From Kribbella solani (GTDB lineage: Bacteria; Actinomycetota; Actinomycetes; Propionibacteriales; Kribbellaceae), in assembly GCF_014205295.1 (NCBI RefSeq), contig NZ_JACHNF010000001.1, positions 4,464,001-4,528,000 on the forward strand: a stretch of DNA of 64,000 bases, given 5' to 3'. A program made the position numbers and the translations under genes. Shown here one piece after another: positions 26,372 to 34,863 of the stretch; within the stretch, counting starts at the first letter, position 1, and each line of letters opens with the position of its first letter. The notes beneath the pieces are model-generated. The model was given only the letters and a program-made list of their open reading frames with translations, was not told the DNA's origin and searched no databases.

Positions 26372-27694
26372 TCAGTGCGCGAGGGCGCCCATCGGATCCC
26401 AGGCGGGCAGGACGATCGGCTCGTCGTTCAGCCGGGCCTGCAGCTCGGCCGGCAGGGCCGAGCGGCGGACGGCGATCTCGAAGACGTGCTCGCCGTACCA
26501 GGAGTCGTTCATGGTCCAGAAACCGCTGTCGGCCTTCTCGTCGCCCCAGCTGTTCTCGACCCGCCAGCGGCGCGGCTTGCCGTCGACCACGTCGACGCCG
26601 GTGAACAGCATCGCGTGCGTCATCAGGGTCTCGTGGTGCACCAGCCGCTCGGCCTTGTCGAGCGTGAACTCGGTGTCGTACACGGCCTCGTAGTCGTACA
26701 GCTTGGCGTCCCAGAAGCCGAGGTCGGCGTTCATCTGCTTGCCGACGTCACAGCCGAACCAGACCGGCTCGCCGCCGACGATCGCGTCCTGGGTGAGCTG
26801 CTTCATCAGGTCGATCTCGACGTTCAGGTACACCACCGGCGGCGCGTCGACGATGTTGCCGAGGAAGTCGACGGTGAAGGTCTTGCCGACCGGGCTGGTC
26901 GAGCGCGGGTCGTGGACCAGGCAGACGTACTCGTCGACCGGCAGCTGCACGTACTCGGCCGCGAACTCGGCCGGCGTGGTCCAGCCGTCGCGGTGGAAGC
27001 CCTTGTCGGTGTCCTTCCACTGCCAGAGGAACTTCTGCGGCGGCGTCCCGAGGTGGATGCTCAGCGCCCGGTGCACGCCGACCAGGATCTCCCGCTTGCG
27101 CTCGCGGCGCGCCTCGGCGCCGTCCAGCGCCCGCAGGTCCCGCGCGCCCTGGCGGAGCAGCTTGCGCAGCACGTCGTTCAGCTGACCGGTGGACGACGAG
27201 CTCTCGGTCTCCGGCATCGCCGACTTCGGTACCAGGCCGTGCTTCTGGACCAGCGCGACGAACATGTTCCACTGTCCGCCGTCACCGATCGGGTCGGACA
27301 GCAGGTGCGCGACCGTACGGTCGTCGGCGTCCCGGTCCGCGGTCTCGATGATCGCTTCGAGGAAGAAGTTCGACCGCTCGAACTTGTCCCAGAACAGCAG
27401 GTAGTTCTGTGAGAACTCGAAGTCCTTGACCCCGAGCTTCTCGGCGGCGCCGGCCCGGAGCAGGTTCAGCCCGGCGAACAGCCAGCACCGGCCGCTCTTC
27501 TTCTGATTGGTGACCTTCCAGTCGTCGAGCAGGTTCGAGACCGAATGGTCCATCGACGTGACCACCTGGCGGTCCAGCGCGATGCTGTTCACCGAGGTCT
27601 GCGTGACGGCGTTCTGCATCACCCGGTACTGCGGGTTCGACGCGAACTCCTTCTCGAACAGGGCAAGCTGGTCGGCAGTGAGATTCCGCTCCAT
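26372..27694 (-). CDS. pepC: Aminopeptidase C / bleomycin hydrolase (peptidase C1B)
   Basis: A 440-residue papain-fold cytoplasmic aminopeptidase. The catalytic Cys is in KKSGRCWLFAGLN, His in LMTHAMLFTGVD and Asn in VENSWGD. The last residues (GALAH) correspond to the C-terminal arm that blocks the active site in this family. ATG at 27692-27694 (MERNLTADQ) is chosen by family length. No Shine-Dalgarno is seen, and TATACC lies 10 nt upstream, suggesting a near-leaderless transcript. Known family activities are peptide trimming and bleomycin inactivation. Confidence 0.93.
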   Translation of the reverse strand: MERNLTADQLALFEKEFASNPQYRVMQNAVTQTSVNSIALDRQVVTSMDHSVSNLLDDWKVTNQKKSGRCWLFAGLNLLRAGAAEKLGVKDFEFSQNYLLFWDKFERSNFFLEAIIETADRDADDRTVAHLLSDPIGDGGQWNMFVALVQKHGLVPKSAMPETESSSSTGQLNDVLRKLLRQGARDLRALDGAEARRERKREILVGVHRALSIHLGTPPQKFLWQWKDTDKGFHRDGWTTPAEFAAEYVQLPVDEYVCLVHDPRSTSPVGKTFTVDFLGNIVDAPPVVYLNVEIDLMKQLTQDAIVGGEPVWFGCDVGKQMNADLGFWDAKLYDYEAVYDTEFTLDKAERLVHHETLMTHAMLFTGVDVVDGKPRRWRVENSWGDEKADSGFWTMNDSWYGEHVFEIAVRRSALPAELQARLNDEPIVLPAWDPMGALAH

Positions 27695-27805
27695 AAGAGT
27701 CGACGGTATAACAGCCACCAAGCCCGGGCCGCCGGCACGGGGTGGCGTATCCATGCCCTGGCCGAAACGCGCCACAGTCGAACGCTTGCCCCACCCGCCG
27801 GGTGA

Positions 27806-28447
27806 CTAGACCAGTCGGCGGTCGGTGGCCCAGCGGGTCAGTTCGTGCCGGTTCGACAGCTGCAGTTTGCGCAGTACGGAAGAGACGTGCGTCTCAACGG
27901 TTTTCACCGAGATGAACAGCTCGCGGGCCACTTCCTTGTACGCGTAACCGCGGGCGATCAGCCGGAGCACCTCGCGCTCCCGCTGCGACAACCGGTCCAG
28001 GTCCTCGTCCACCGAGGCGATGTCGATCGCGCCGGAGAACGCGTCCAGTACGAAGCCGGCCAGCCGCGGCGAGAACACCGCGTCGCCGTCCGCGACCCGG
28101 TTGATCGCGTCGACCAGCTCGGTACCGGAGATGTTCTTGGTCACATAGCCGCGGGCACCCGCGCGGATCACACCGATCACGTCCTCGGCCGCGTCCGACA
28201 CCGACAGCGCCAGGAACTTGATATCCGGGTGCCGCTGGTGCACCTGCTTCATCACCTCGGTGCCACCACCGCCGGGCAGGTGGACGTCCAGCAGCACGAC
28301 ATCCGGCTCTGCTCCGACGATCGCCTTCACCGCGGTGTCGACGTCCGAGCCCTCCCCGACGATGTCGACCGCGGTGCCGATCTCGCTGCGTACCCCGGCC
28401 CGGAACATGTCGTGATCGTCGATGACGACAACGCGCCTGCTGCTCAT
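27806..28447 (-). CDS. NarL/LuxR-type response regulator
   Basis: A 213-residue response regulator. The receiver domain has the acidic pair VIDDHD, the phosphoacceptor Asp in VVLLDVHLPGGGG (about residue 55) and a conserved Lys in YVTKNI. The C-terminal LuxR helix-turn-helix reads LSQREREVLRLIARGYAYKE. ATG overlaps the stop of the upstream kinase (ATGA). Partner of the PspC-domain kinase at 28444-30123; likely targets include the divergent PspC/toastrack operon. Confidence 0.95.
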   Translation of the reverse strand: MSSRRVVVIDDHDMFRAGVRSEIGTAVDIVGEGSDVDTAVKAIVGAEPDVVLLDVHLPGGGGTEVMKQVHQRHPDIKFLALSVSDAAEDVIGVIRAGARGYVTKNISGTELVDAINRVADGDAVFSPRLAGFVLDAFSGAIDIASVDEDLDRLSQREREVLRLIARGYAYKEVARELFISVKTVETHVSSVLRKLQLSNRHELTRWATDRRLV

Positions 28448-30123
28448 CTATCCATCTCCAGTCGCACTTCGGTCCCTGTCTCCGGATCGGACCGCACCGT
28501 CGCGCGGCCGCCGTGCCGTTCCATTCTGCCCATCACACTGTGCCGCAGGCCGAGCCGGTCGTCCGGCACGTCGTCCACCACGAAGCCCTTGCCGCGGTCC
28601 CGGACGAACATCTCCACCCGGTCGCCGTCCACCTCGACGAACACGTCGATCTTCGCAGCTCCGGAGTGTTTCGCCGCATTCACCATCGACTCCCGCGCGG
28701 CCCGGACCATCGAGGCCAGCTGTTCGGTGAGGTCGCAGTCGCCGACCGTGACCACCTCGATCGGTACGCCGTGCGAGTCCTCGACCTCGGCGGCGGCCTG
28801 CTTCGCGGCGCCGGCGATGGTCTGGTCCGCGTCGTGCTCCTCGTCGTACAGCCAGGACCGCAGCTCGCGTTCCTGCGAGCGGGCCAGCCGGGCGACCGCC
28901 TTCGGGTCGTCGGCCTGCTTCTGGATCAGCGCCAGCGTCTGCAGCACCGAGTCGTGCAGGTGCGCGGCCATGTCGGCGCGCTCCTGCGAACGGACCCGCT
29001 CGGCCCGCTCCGAGTTCAGGTCGCGGGTCAGCCGGTGTACCCACGGGCCCGCGATCACGCCGATACCGACCACGGCGAGCAGCAGCGCGATCAGTACGTC
29101 GCCGACCATCGAGAGCCGGCCGTTCTGGACCAGGAACAAGGTGACCGCGGTGCCGATCAGGACCAGGCCGACGGCGATCCGGACCAGCGACTTCCAGCCG
29201 CCCTTGCCGAGCACCAGGCCGAGGATCGGCACCCGGATGTCCTGCGCCCACTTGTCCTTCTGGTTCTCGTCCGCCTGCCGCCAGATCAGCGCCAGACCGG
29301 CCGCGGCGAACACCAGCGGCCAGAACAGCTTGCCGGCGATGCCGAACCCGGCGACCTGGAGCAGCAACAGCACGCCGATGCCGATCGCCACCAGGGCAGG
29401 CAGCTGACCGCGGCTCTTCTCCCGCTTCCGCCGCTTCGCCTCGGTCACCGGTGGCGGCGGCTCGTCAGAGCGCAGCCCGCTGCGGGTGTGCGCCGCCAGG
29501 CCGGGCGCGTTCGGCAGGGTTTCCGGCGCGAGCGGCATCAGGAACCAGAGCGCCGCGTAGATGAGGACGCCGAACCCGCCGAAGACCGTGGTGCCGATCA
29601 GTACGAGCCGGACGATCGTGTCCGAGACGCCGAGGTGATCCGCGATACCACCGGCGACACCGGCGACGACGCGGCCTTCAGTACGCCGGTAGGCGCGACG
29701 CGGACCGTCGGTGTGCGGCCGCGGCGCCGCGGCCGGCTGCCCGGGGAACGGCGGCCCGTAGATAGGTCCACCAGCTCCACCAGCTCCGCCTGGTGCGCCT
29801 GGTGCGCCTGGTGCGCCTGGTGGCGTACCTGGCTGGGCGCCCTTTTGGCCGGCCATCCGGGCGGCGTACGCGGCGTACGGGCCCTGGTACTGCTTCGGGC
29901 CCTGCGGTCCCCAGCCCTTGAACCGCCATTGATCCTGGTTCTGCTGGTCCTGGTTCTGGTTGTTCTGGGTCTGGTTGTTCTGGGTCTGGTTGTTCTGGGT
30001 CTGGCCGGCGTCCGGGCCGGGCGCCTGGTTCTGGCCGGGTGCCTGGTTCGGTGCAGGCGTAGGCTCGGGCCGGCCGGCGCTCATGGCTGGCCCACCCGGC
30101 GGCGCTGCTGCTGGCTGGCTCAT
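28444..30123 (-). CDS. Sensor histidine kinase with N-terminal PspC domain
   Basis: About 559 residues. The N-terminus (1-130) is Pro/Gln/Asn/Gly-rich and includes three QTQNN repeats and a GAP repeat. A PspC domain follows (about 135-200, RRTEGRVVAGVAGGIADHLGV) with a first helix pair, further helices around 250-350, a HisKA_3 box (ADMAAHLHDSVLQTLALIQ, phospho-His in HDSV) and a HATPase domain (MVNAAKHSGA, DRGKGF). Start could be ATG 30123 or GTG 30138; neither has a strong ribosome site. It is translationally coupled to its response regulator. PspC fusions suggest sensing of membrane stress. Confidence 0.92.
   Translation of the reverse strand: MSQPAAAPPGGPAMSAGRPEPTPAPNQAPGQNQAPGPDAGQTQNNQTQNNQTQNNQNQDQQNQDQWRFKGWGPQGPKQYQGPYAAYAARMAGQKGAQPGTPPGAPGAPGAPGGAGGAGGPIYGPPFPGQPAAAPRPHTDGPRRAYRRTEGRVVAGVAGGIADHLGVSDTIVRLVLIGTTVFGGFGVLIYAALWFLMPLAPETLPNAPGLAAHTRSGLRSDEPPPPVTEAKRRKREKSRGQLPALVAIGIGVLLLLQVAGFGIAGKLFWPLVFAAAGLALIWRQADENQKDKWAQDIRVPILGLVLGKGGWKSLVRIAVGLVLIGTAVTLFLVQNGRLSMVGDVLIALLLAVVGIGVIAGPWVHRLTRDLNSERAERVRSQERADMAAHLHDSVLQTLALIQKQADDPKAVARLARSQERELRSWLYDEEHDADQTIAGAAKQAAAEVEDSHGVPIEVVTVGDCDLTEQLASMVRAARESMVNAAKHSGAAKIDVFVEVDGDRVEMFVRDRGKGFVVDDVPDDRLGLRHSVMGRMERHGGRATVRSDPETGTEVRLEMDR
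29957..30001 (-). repeat. Three perfect 15-bp tandem repeats in the kinase gene
   Basis: Units TGGTTGTTCTGGGTC start at 29957, 29972 and 29987 and encode QTQNN on the minus strand. Unit length is a multiple of three, so copy changes would keep frame. A second array of 9-bp units (TGGTGCGCC, three copies at 29791-29817) encodes GAP. Confidence 0.9.
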
Positions 30124-30329
30124 CACCACGATCGTCACATGTGGACCGGCCGGACACCAGCAGGCTTGTCCCGGGCCGCCTCCTCAGCACCGGCGCGGCC
30201 CGCTCAGGGTCGGCTCGGGGAGAACCCCGAACCCCCGGCCGGATGACCCCGCCGGGTGATCCGACTCCGGGGCGCCTCAGGGGGTATCCCCGATGTGATC
30301 AGGGCCGGGACCGAGCGACCATCGGTGTC

Positions 30330-31907
30330 ATGGACCAGAACCAAAGTGGACCCACGGGGTTCGACCGCAACGGTCTGCAGAACCCGCAGAGCTGGCGGCG
30401 CAGCCGGTCGGACCGGTGGCTCGCCGGTGTCTGCGGCGGCATCGGCCGCGCGCTGAACATCGACCCGGTCCTGGTCCGCGTGGTGATGGCCGTGCTGATC
30501 GTCAGTGGCCCCGGCGTGATCTTCTACATCGCCGCGTGGGTGCTGATGCCGGACGAGGGCAGCGACCGGTCGGCCGCGCAGGGTCTGCTCGGTGACCGGG
30601 TCCGGCCGGACCACCCGTGGCTGTGGCCGGTGGTGGTCGCCGCCTGCGTGTTCGCCGGGATCGCGATGATGTCGTCGTTCGACTTCGGCCGGCTGATTCC
30701 CGGGCCGCTGATCGTGGTGGCGATCATCTGGCTGGTCGCCAAACACCGCAAGGGCAACGGCACCCGCCCACAACGCCCCACCTGGACCAACCACCCCGGC
30801 CAGCCCGGCCAGCCCGGTAACCCAGGCCAGTTCGGCCAGCCCAGCCAGCCTGGTTCCCCCGCTCAGCCCGGTTACCCCGGCCAGCCCAGTTCTGCCGGTC
30901 AGCCTGGTCAGCCGGGCTACACCGGCCAGCCTGCCTCCCCCGGCCAGCCTGGTTACGCCGGTCAGTCCGGGTACGGCGCCCAGCCCGGCCAGCCCGGGTA
31001 CGGCGGCCAGCCCGGTTACGTCGGGCAGTCTGGCTATGCCGGCCAGTCCGGGTATGGCAGCCAGTCCGGGTCTGCCGGGCAGTCCGGTTATGGGCAGCAG
31101 TACGGCGCGGGGTACGCGTCGTCCCAGAGCGGTCCGTCCGGTTCGCCGGCGGGCCCGTCGTCCTCGGCCACACAGCGACCCCAGGACCGCACCGTCGAAC
31201 CGGTCCAGCCTGTGTGGACCGAGGACGACCCCCTCGGCCTGTACGTCGACGAGCCGGCCGGCGCGCGGTCGACCACCCAGCCGGTGGCCTCGAAGCCCGC
31301 CGAACCGCCGGCGAAGGGCGTCCGCGGCATCAAGTCGATCATCGTCGTACTGACCGGCCTGGCGATCGGTATCGCCGCGCTCGCCGGTGCCCCGACGGCG
31401 ACCATGCTGATCGTCGGCCTGGCCACGCTCGGCGCGGGCATGCTGCTCGGCGGATTCGTCGGCCGGACGCTGGCCCTGCTCCCGCTGGGCCTCCTGCTCG
31501 CGGTCGGCGCGGTCGCCAGCTCGGTGTTCCCCGGCGTACCCCGCAACTTCGCCGACACGAACTACGTGGCGCCGGCCGGGCAGACCGTCACCGCGACCGG
31601 GACGAGCTACCAGTTCGACGCCGGCTCGGTGAAGCTCGACCTGACCAAGGCCACCTTCGCGCCCGGCGCCAAGGTGGAGGTCCACGGCGGTGTCGGCGAG
31701 GTGGTGGTCACGCTCCCGCCGAACGTGGACGTGAAGGGCGACCTGACCACCGAAATGGGCGACGTGGCCTTCCTGAACGAGAACCACAGCGGCCATAATG
31801 CGCAGCTGAAGCTCGACGACCTCGGCGCGGACGGCAAGCCCGGCCCGCAGCAGGTCACCCTCGACCTGGACCTCCGGGTGGGCAGTATCAAGGTGGTGCG
31901 CGGATGA
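30330..31907 (+). CDS. PspC domain protein with collagen-like repeats and LiaF-like toastrack domain
   Basis: A 525-residue membrane protein. A PspC domain lies at about 22-85 (SDRWLAGVCGGIGRALNID), one more helix follows, then a low-complexity region (about 150-270) built of GQPGY / GQSGYG units, then four or so helices (about 330-410). The C-terminal beta-helical toastrack/DUF2154 domain has VEVHGGVGEVVVTLPPNV and ends LDLRVGSIKVV. LiaF-type proteins with this domain report envelope damage to LiaRS-like systems. It is divergent from a PspC kinase/response regulator pair and coupled to the small membrane gene downstream. ATG 30330 follows directly on the shared promoter region. Confidence 0.88.
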   Translation: MDQNQSGPTGFDRNGLQNPQSWRRSRSDRWLAGVCGGIGRALNIDPVLVRVVMAVLIVSGPGVIFYIAAWVLMPDEGSDRSAAQGLLGDRVRPDHPWLWPVVVAACVFAGIAMMSSFDFGRLIPGPLIVVAIIWLVAKHRKGNGTRPQRPTWTNHPGQPGQPGNPGQFGQPSQPGSPAQPGYPGQPSSAGQPGQPGYTGQPASPGQPGYAGQSGYGAQPGQPGYGGQPGYVGQSGYAGQSGYGSQSGSAGQSGYGQQYGAGYASSQSGPSGSPAGPSSSATQRPQDRTVEPVQPVWTEDDPLGLYVDEPAGARSTTQPVASKPAEPPAKGVRGIKSIIVVLTGLAIGIAALAGAPTATMLIVGLATLGAGMLLGGFVGRTLALLPLGLLLAVGAVASSVFPGVPRNFADTNYVAPAGQTVTATGTSYQFDAGSVKLDLTKATFAPGAKVEVHGGVGEVVVTLPPNVDVKGDLTTEMGDVAFLNENHSGHNAQLKLDDLGADGKPGPQQVTLDLDLRVGSIKVVRG

Positions 31908-32092
31908 GCCAGAAGCAGAAGGCACGGCCGGACGTACCCGGCGTGGTTGCCGGGACGGTGCTGGCCGGAGGTGCCTCGATCTGGATGCTGACCGAGAACG
32001 GCGTCCTGCAACCCGACGACCTGGGCGTGACCAGCGCACTGCTGCTGGTCACCGCGGGCGTACTGGGTCTCGCCGCGTCCCGACGCGGCTAA
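31904..32092 (+). CDS. Small two-helix membrane protein, 62 aa
   Basis: Starts ATG at 31904, overlapping the stop of the PspC/toastrack gene (ATGA). The product begins MSQKQKARPDVPGVVAG and has two short hydrophobic segments (GVVAGTVLAGGASIWML and TSALLLVTAGVLGLAA), ending SRRG. The family is unknown to me. Coupled translation suggests it is a subunit or partner of the envelope-stress protein upstream. Confidence 0.75.
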   Translation: MSQKQKARPDVPGVVAGTVLAGGASIWMLTENGVLQPDDLGVTSALLLVTAGVLGLAASRRG

Positions 32093-32118
32093 CTGAGTGG
32101 CGTGACTAACTAAGTGGC
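32091..32118 (+). repeat. Direct repeat upstream of MFS leader
   Basis: AACTGAGTGGC (32091-32101) and AACTAAGTGGC (32108-32118) form an 11-bp direct repeat with one mismatch and a 17-bp period, just upstream of the predicted promoter of the leader peptide. Confidence 0.5.
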
Positions 32119-32150
32119 ATGGGCGGACGGCGTTCTCTAAGCTGAGCGCC

Positions 32151-32180
32151 ATGTCCAGCCCGGAGGCGAACAGACCGTAA
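32151..32180 (+). CDS. Nine-codon leader peptide before MFS exporter gene
   Basis: ATG to TAA encodes MSSPEANRP. It lies 99 nt before the exporter ATG and is followed immediately by two stem-loops. TAAGCT (32138-32143) seven nt before the ATG would give a leaderless leader mRNA. Known inducible chloramphenicol exporters such as cmlA use a nine-residue leader (MSTSKNADK) in translational attenuation. The similarity of length and position is seen; the function is inferred. Confidence 0.55.
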   Translation: MSSPEANRP

Positions 32181-32183
32181 CCA

Positions 32184-32249
32184 CCGGCCGTTCCAGGTGA
32201 CTGCCCGGAACCGCCGGAGACGACTCACGGCAGGCGATCCGTCCTGCCG
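32184..32249 (+). promoter_or_regulatory. Stem-loops between leader peptide and exporter start
   Basis: First hairpin: CCGGCCGTTCC (32184-32194) pairs 10 of 11 with GGAACCGCCGG (32207-32217). Second hairpin: CGGCAGG (32228-32234) with CCTGCCG (32243-32249). They begin right after the leader stop and end before the exporter SD (GGAG, 32268-32271), as expected of an attenuator. Confidence 0.55.
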
Positions 32250-32278
32250 CCGTCTTCCTTTGGTTGCGGAGCTTCCTG

Positions 32279-33418
32279 ATGCCATTCGTGCTGTATCTGC
32301 TTGGCCTGGCCGTGTTCGCCCAGGCAACGTCCGAGTTCATGCTGTCCGGGCTCGGCCCGGAAATCGCCCAGGACCTGGGCGTCTCGATCCCCACCACCGG
32401 CTGGCTGACGTCGGCCTTCGCGCTCGGCATGGTCGCCGGCGCCCCGGCCGTCGCGGTCCTCGGCGCCCGCTGGCCGCGGCGCCGGACCCTGCTACTGACA
32501 CTGACCGTTTTCCTCGCCGTCCATGTTGTCGGCGCCCTGACCACAAGCTTCACCGTGCTGCTGATCACCCGCGTCCTCGCGGCGCTCGCCAACGCGGGTT
32601 TCCTGGCGATCGCGCTGGCCACCGCCACCAGCCTGGTCCGCCCGGACGCCAAGGGCCGCGCGACGGCGGTCCTGCTCGGCGGCACGACGCTCGCCTGCAT
32701 CATCGGCGTACCGGCGGGTGCTCTGCTCGGCGAGGCGTTCGGCTGGCGGTCCGCGTTCTGGGCGGTCGCGATCATCTCGTTCCCGGCCTTGCTGGGGATC
32801 GTGCGCTCGGTCCCGCCGGTGCGTACCGAGCCGGTCCTGGTCGGGCGGTTCCCCGTCCAGCGGCGGCTGACCGTGCTGCTGGTGCTCGGCGCGCTGGTCA
32901 ACGGCGCGACGTTTTGTTCGTTCACGTACCTGTCGCCGGTCGTCACCGACGTGACCGGGCTGGGATCCGGATGGGTACCGGTGGTGCTGGCGCTCTTCGG
33001 GATCGGGGCGTTCGCCGGCGTGACAGTTGCCGGGCGGTACGCGGACCGGCGTGATCACCGGCTCACGTTGGTTGCCGGAGGCATCTTGTTGCTCGGTTGG
33101 TGCGGCTTCGGTCTCACCGCCGGCCAGGTCGTACCGACTGTCGTGTTCGCCCTTGTCCAGGGCGCGTTGTCGTTCGCGGTCGGCTCGGCCTTGATCGCGT
33201 ACGCGCTCTATGCCGGCGCCGGCGCACCGGTACTGACCGGCGGTCTCGCCACCGCCGCGCTCAACGTCGGAGCAGCCGCCGGACCGCTGCTCGGCGGGCT
33301 CGCGATCGGCCTGTCCGGCTTCCGTGGACCGCTGTGGGTCAGCGCCGCGCTCGTGGGTACGGCACTCTGCGTGGGAACCGTCTCGGTTAAACTTGTCGAT
33401 CGCGAGGGGCCTGGGTGA
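32279..33418 (+). CDS. MFS exporter of the Cmx/CmlR chloramphenicol-resistance type
   Basis: A 379-residue twelve-helix major facilitator. The N-terminus MPFVLYLLGLAVFAQATSEF then MLSGLGPEIAQDLGV is characteristic of actinobacterial Cmx/CmlR/Cmr chloramphenicol exporters, and motif A appears as GARWPRRRTLLL. ATG 32279 is chosen over the TTG at 32264 because GGAG lies seven nt upstream of it. Upstream is a leader peptide with stem-loops, implying drug-induced expression. Substrate is inferred from homology only. Confidence 0.85.
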   Translation: MPFVLYLLGLAVFAQATSEFMLSGLGPEIAQDLGVSIPTTGWLTSAFALGMVAGAPAVAVLGARWPRRRTLLLTLTVFLAVHVVGALTTSFTVLLITRVLAALANAGFLAIALATATSLVRPDAKGRATAVLLGGTTLACIIGVPAGALLGEAFGWRSAFWAVAIISFPALLGIVRSVPPVRTEPVLVGRFPVQRRLTVLLVLGALVNGATFCSFTYLSPVVTDVTGLGSGWVPVVLALFGIGAFAGVTVAGRYADRRDHRLTLVAGGILLLGWCGFGLTAGQVVPTVVFALVQGALSFAVGSALIAYALYAGAGAPVLTGGLATAALNVGAAAGPLLGGLAIGLSGFRGPLWVSAALVGTALCVGTVSVKLVDREGPG

Positions 33419-33445
33419 AGCGGGTCCCGTGGTCTAGGAGTCTCG

Positions 33446-33655
33446 ATGGTGCGCGGCACCGTGAAGTGGTTCAACGCCGACAAGGGGTACGGCTTCCTGG
33501 CCGTCGAGGGCGGCGCTGAGGTGGACGACGTGTTCGTGCACTGGAGCAAGATCGTCTCCGACGGGTACAAGACCCTCGAGGACGGCCAGCCGGTCGAGTT
33601 CCAGATCATCGACGGCCCCAAGGGCCGCGAAGCCGACTCGGTGACTCCCATCTGA
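33446..33655 (+). CDS. Cold-shock domain protein
   Basis: A 69-residue CspA-type RNA/ssDNA chaperone. RNP1 is KGYGFL and RNP2 DVFVHW, after the typical GTVKWFNADKG opening. AGGAG precedes the ATG by five nt. The RNP2 region has an insertion (EGGAEVDDVFVHW) and Trp in place of His/Tyr relative to E. coli CspA. It stands between the MFS and methyltransferase genes. Confidence 0.95.
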   Translation: MVRGTVKWFNADKGYGFLAVEGGAEVDDVFVHWSKIVSDGYKTLEDGQPVEFQIIDGPKGREADSVTPI

Positions 33656-33714
33656 CCCAGCGGAGTGGACCGGTTACCGGTAATCTGACGGCTCATCGTG
33701 TGAGGGGTTGAGAC

Positions 33715-34863
33715 GTGGCAGAGCCGGTACCGGTGATCCGTAAGCTCGAGCATGCGCTGGCCGACGACGACTTCGCCTGGTCGTTGCTGCTGGTCGGCGA
33801 GGATCAGACCGACAAGCTCGTCACGCTGACCAGCGATCTGCGCGGGCCGTTCTCGACGTCCGGCAACGGCAAGCAGATCACGTCCGGGTTCTCGTACTGG
33901 GGGATCGGCCCCACGATCGCCTGGGCGAACGCGACGAACGACCCGTTCTACCTGGTGATGAAGGCCGGCACCGAGTCGTTCCTGCGGCACTGGCGGAAGA
34001 TCCGGCCGCATGTCGAGAAGGGCGGCTTCCACCTGGTCAGCCTCGGCGTCGGGACCGGCGTCAAGGACCGGACCATTCTCACCGACCTGCGCCGGCACAA
34101 CCGGGACATGTACTACATCCCCGTCGACATGAGCTCCGAGATGCTCCGGATGGGCCCGTTGGAGCCGGTTCAGGCCGGCTTCCCGCGTTCCCAGGTGCTG
34201 CCGGTCCAGCTGGACTTCTCGATCGCCGACAACATGGACGAGCTGGGCGAGATGCTGGCCCGGCTCGTCGGCGCGGAGCCGTTGCTGTTCACGCTGACCG
34301 GCAACACGCTCGCCAACTTCGACAACGACGAGGAGCTGCTCGGTACGTTGACACGGGTGCTGCGGCCGCAGGACCGGTTGTTGCTGGAGGTCGCGAGTAC
34401 GACCCGGCTCGACCAGGAGACCGCCGACGCGGCCGCGGACGAGTACCACCAGACCAGGGCGTTCGCGGAGTTCGTCACCAGCACGCTGCGGTACAACACC
34501 GACCTGAAGATCAGCAACGACCTGGTCAAGTTCGTCGGCGAGGTCGAGGACGACGACGCGCTGCTGGTGAAGATCCTCTGGCAGAACGACACCGGCGAAG
34601 AGGTCCGGATGGAGCTGCCGGACCACACCGAGGTGGTGCTTCCGATCGGCGACACGATCCGGCTGTACACCACCCGCAAGTACTCGGCCGATCGGCTGAA
34701 GCGGCTTACCGAGGCGTGCAAGCTGACGCCGGTCGAGGCGATCCAGTCCCAGTTCAGGTACACCCGCCGCCCGAACCCGTTCGGTCTGGAGCTGCTGCTG
34801 CTCGCACCGGAGGCGGCCGGCGAGGAGGCGCACACCCTCGCCGACGACATCTGGTCGACGTGA
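33715..34863 (+). CDS. EgtD-like SAM-dependent methyltransferase
   Basis: A 382-residue protein of the histidine-specific methyltransferase family (EgtD / Methyltransf_33 type). SAM-binding motif I is LVSLGVGTGVKDRTI, and SSEMLRMG and FTLTGNTLANFD correspond to motifs II and IV; GNTLANF is highly typical. It is about 60 residues longer than EgtD. No egtB, egtC or egtE gene is nearby, so a role in ergothioneine synthesis is doubtful and the substrate is open. GTG at 33715 follows GAGGGG. It is coupled by GTGA to the membrane protein gene downstream. Confidence 0.75.
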   Translation: MAEPVPVIRKLEHALADDDFAWSLLLVGEDQTDKLVTLTSDLRGPFSTSGNGKQITSGFSYWGIGPTIAWANATNDPFYLVMKAGTESFLRHWRKIRPHVEKGGFHLVSLGVGTGVKDRTILTDLRRHNRDMYYIPVDMSSEMLRMGPLEPVQAGFPRSQVLPVQLDFSIADNMDELGEMLARLVGAEPLLFTLTGNTLANFDNDEELLGTLTRVLRPQDRLLLEVASTTRLDQETADAAADEYHQTRAFAEFVTSTLRYNTDLKISNDLVKFVGEVEDDDALLVKILWQNDTGEEVRMELPDHTEVVLPIGDTIRLYTTRKYSADRLKRLTEACKLTPVEAIQSQFRYTRRPNPFGLELLLLAPEAAGEEAHTLADDIWST

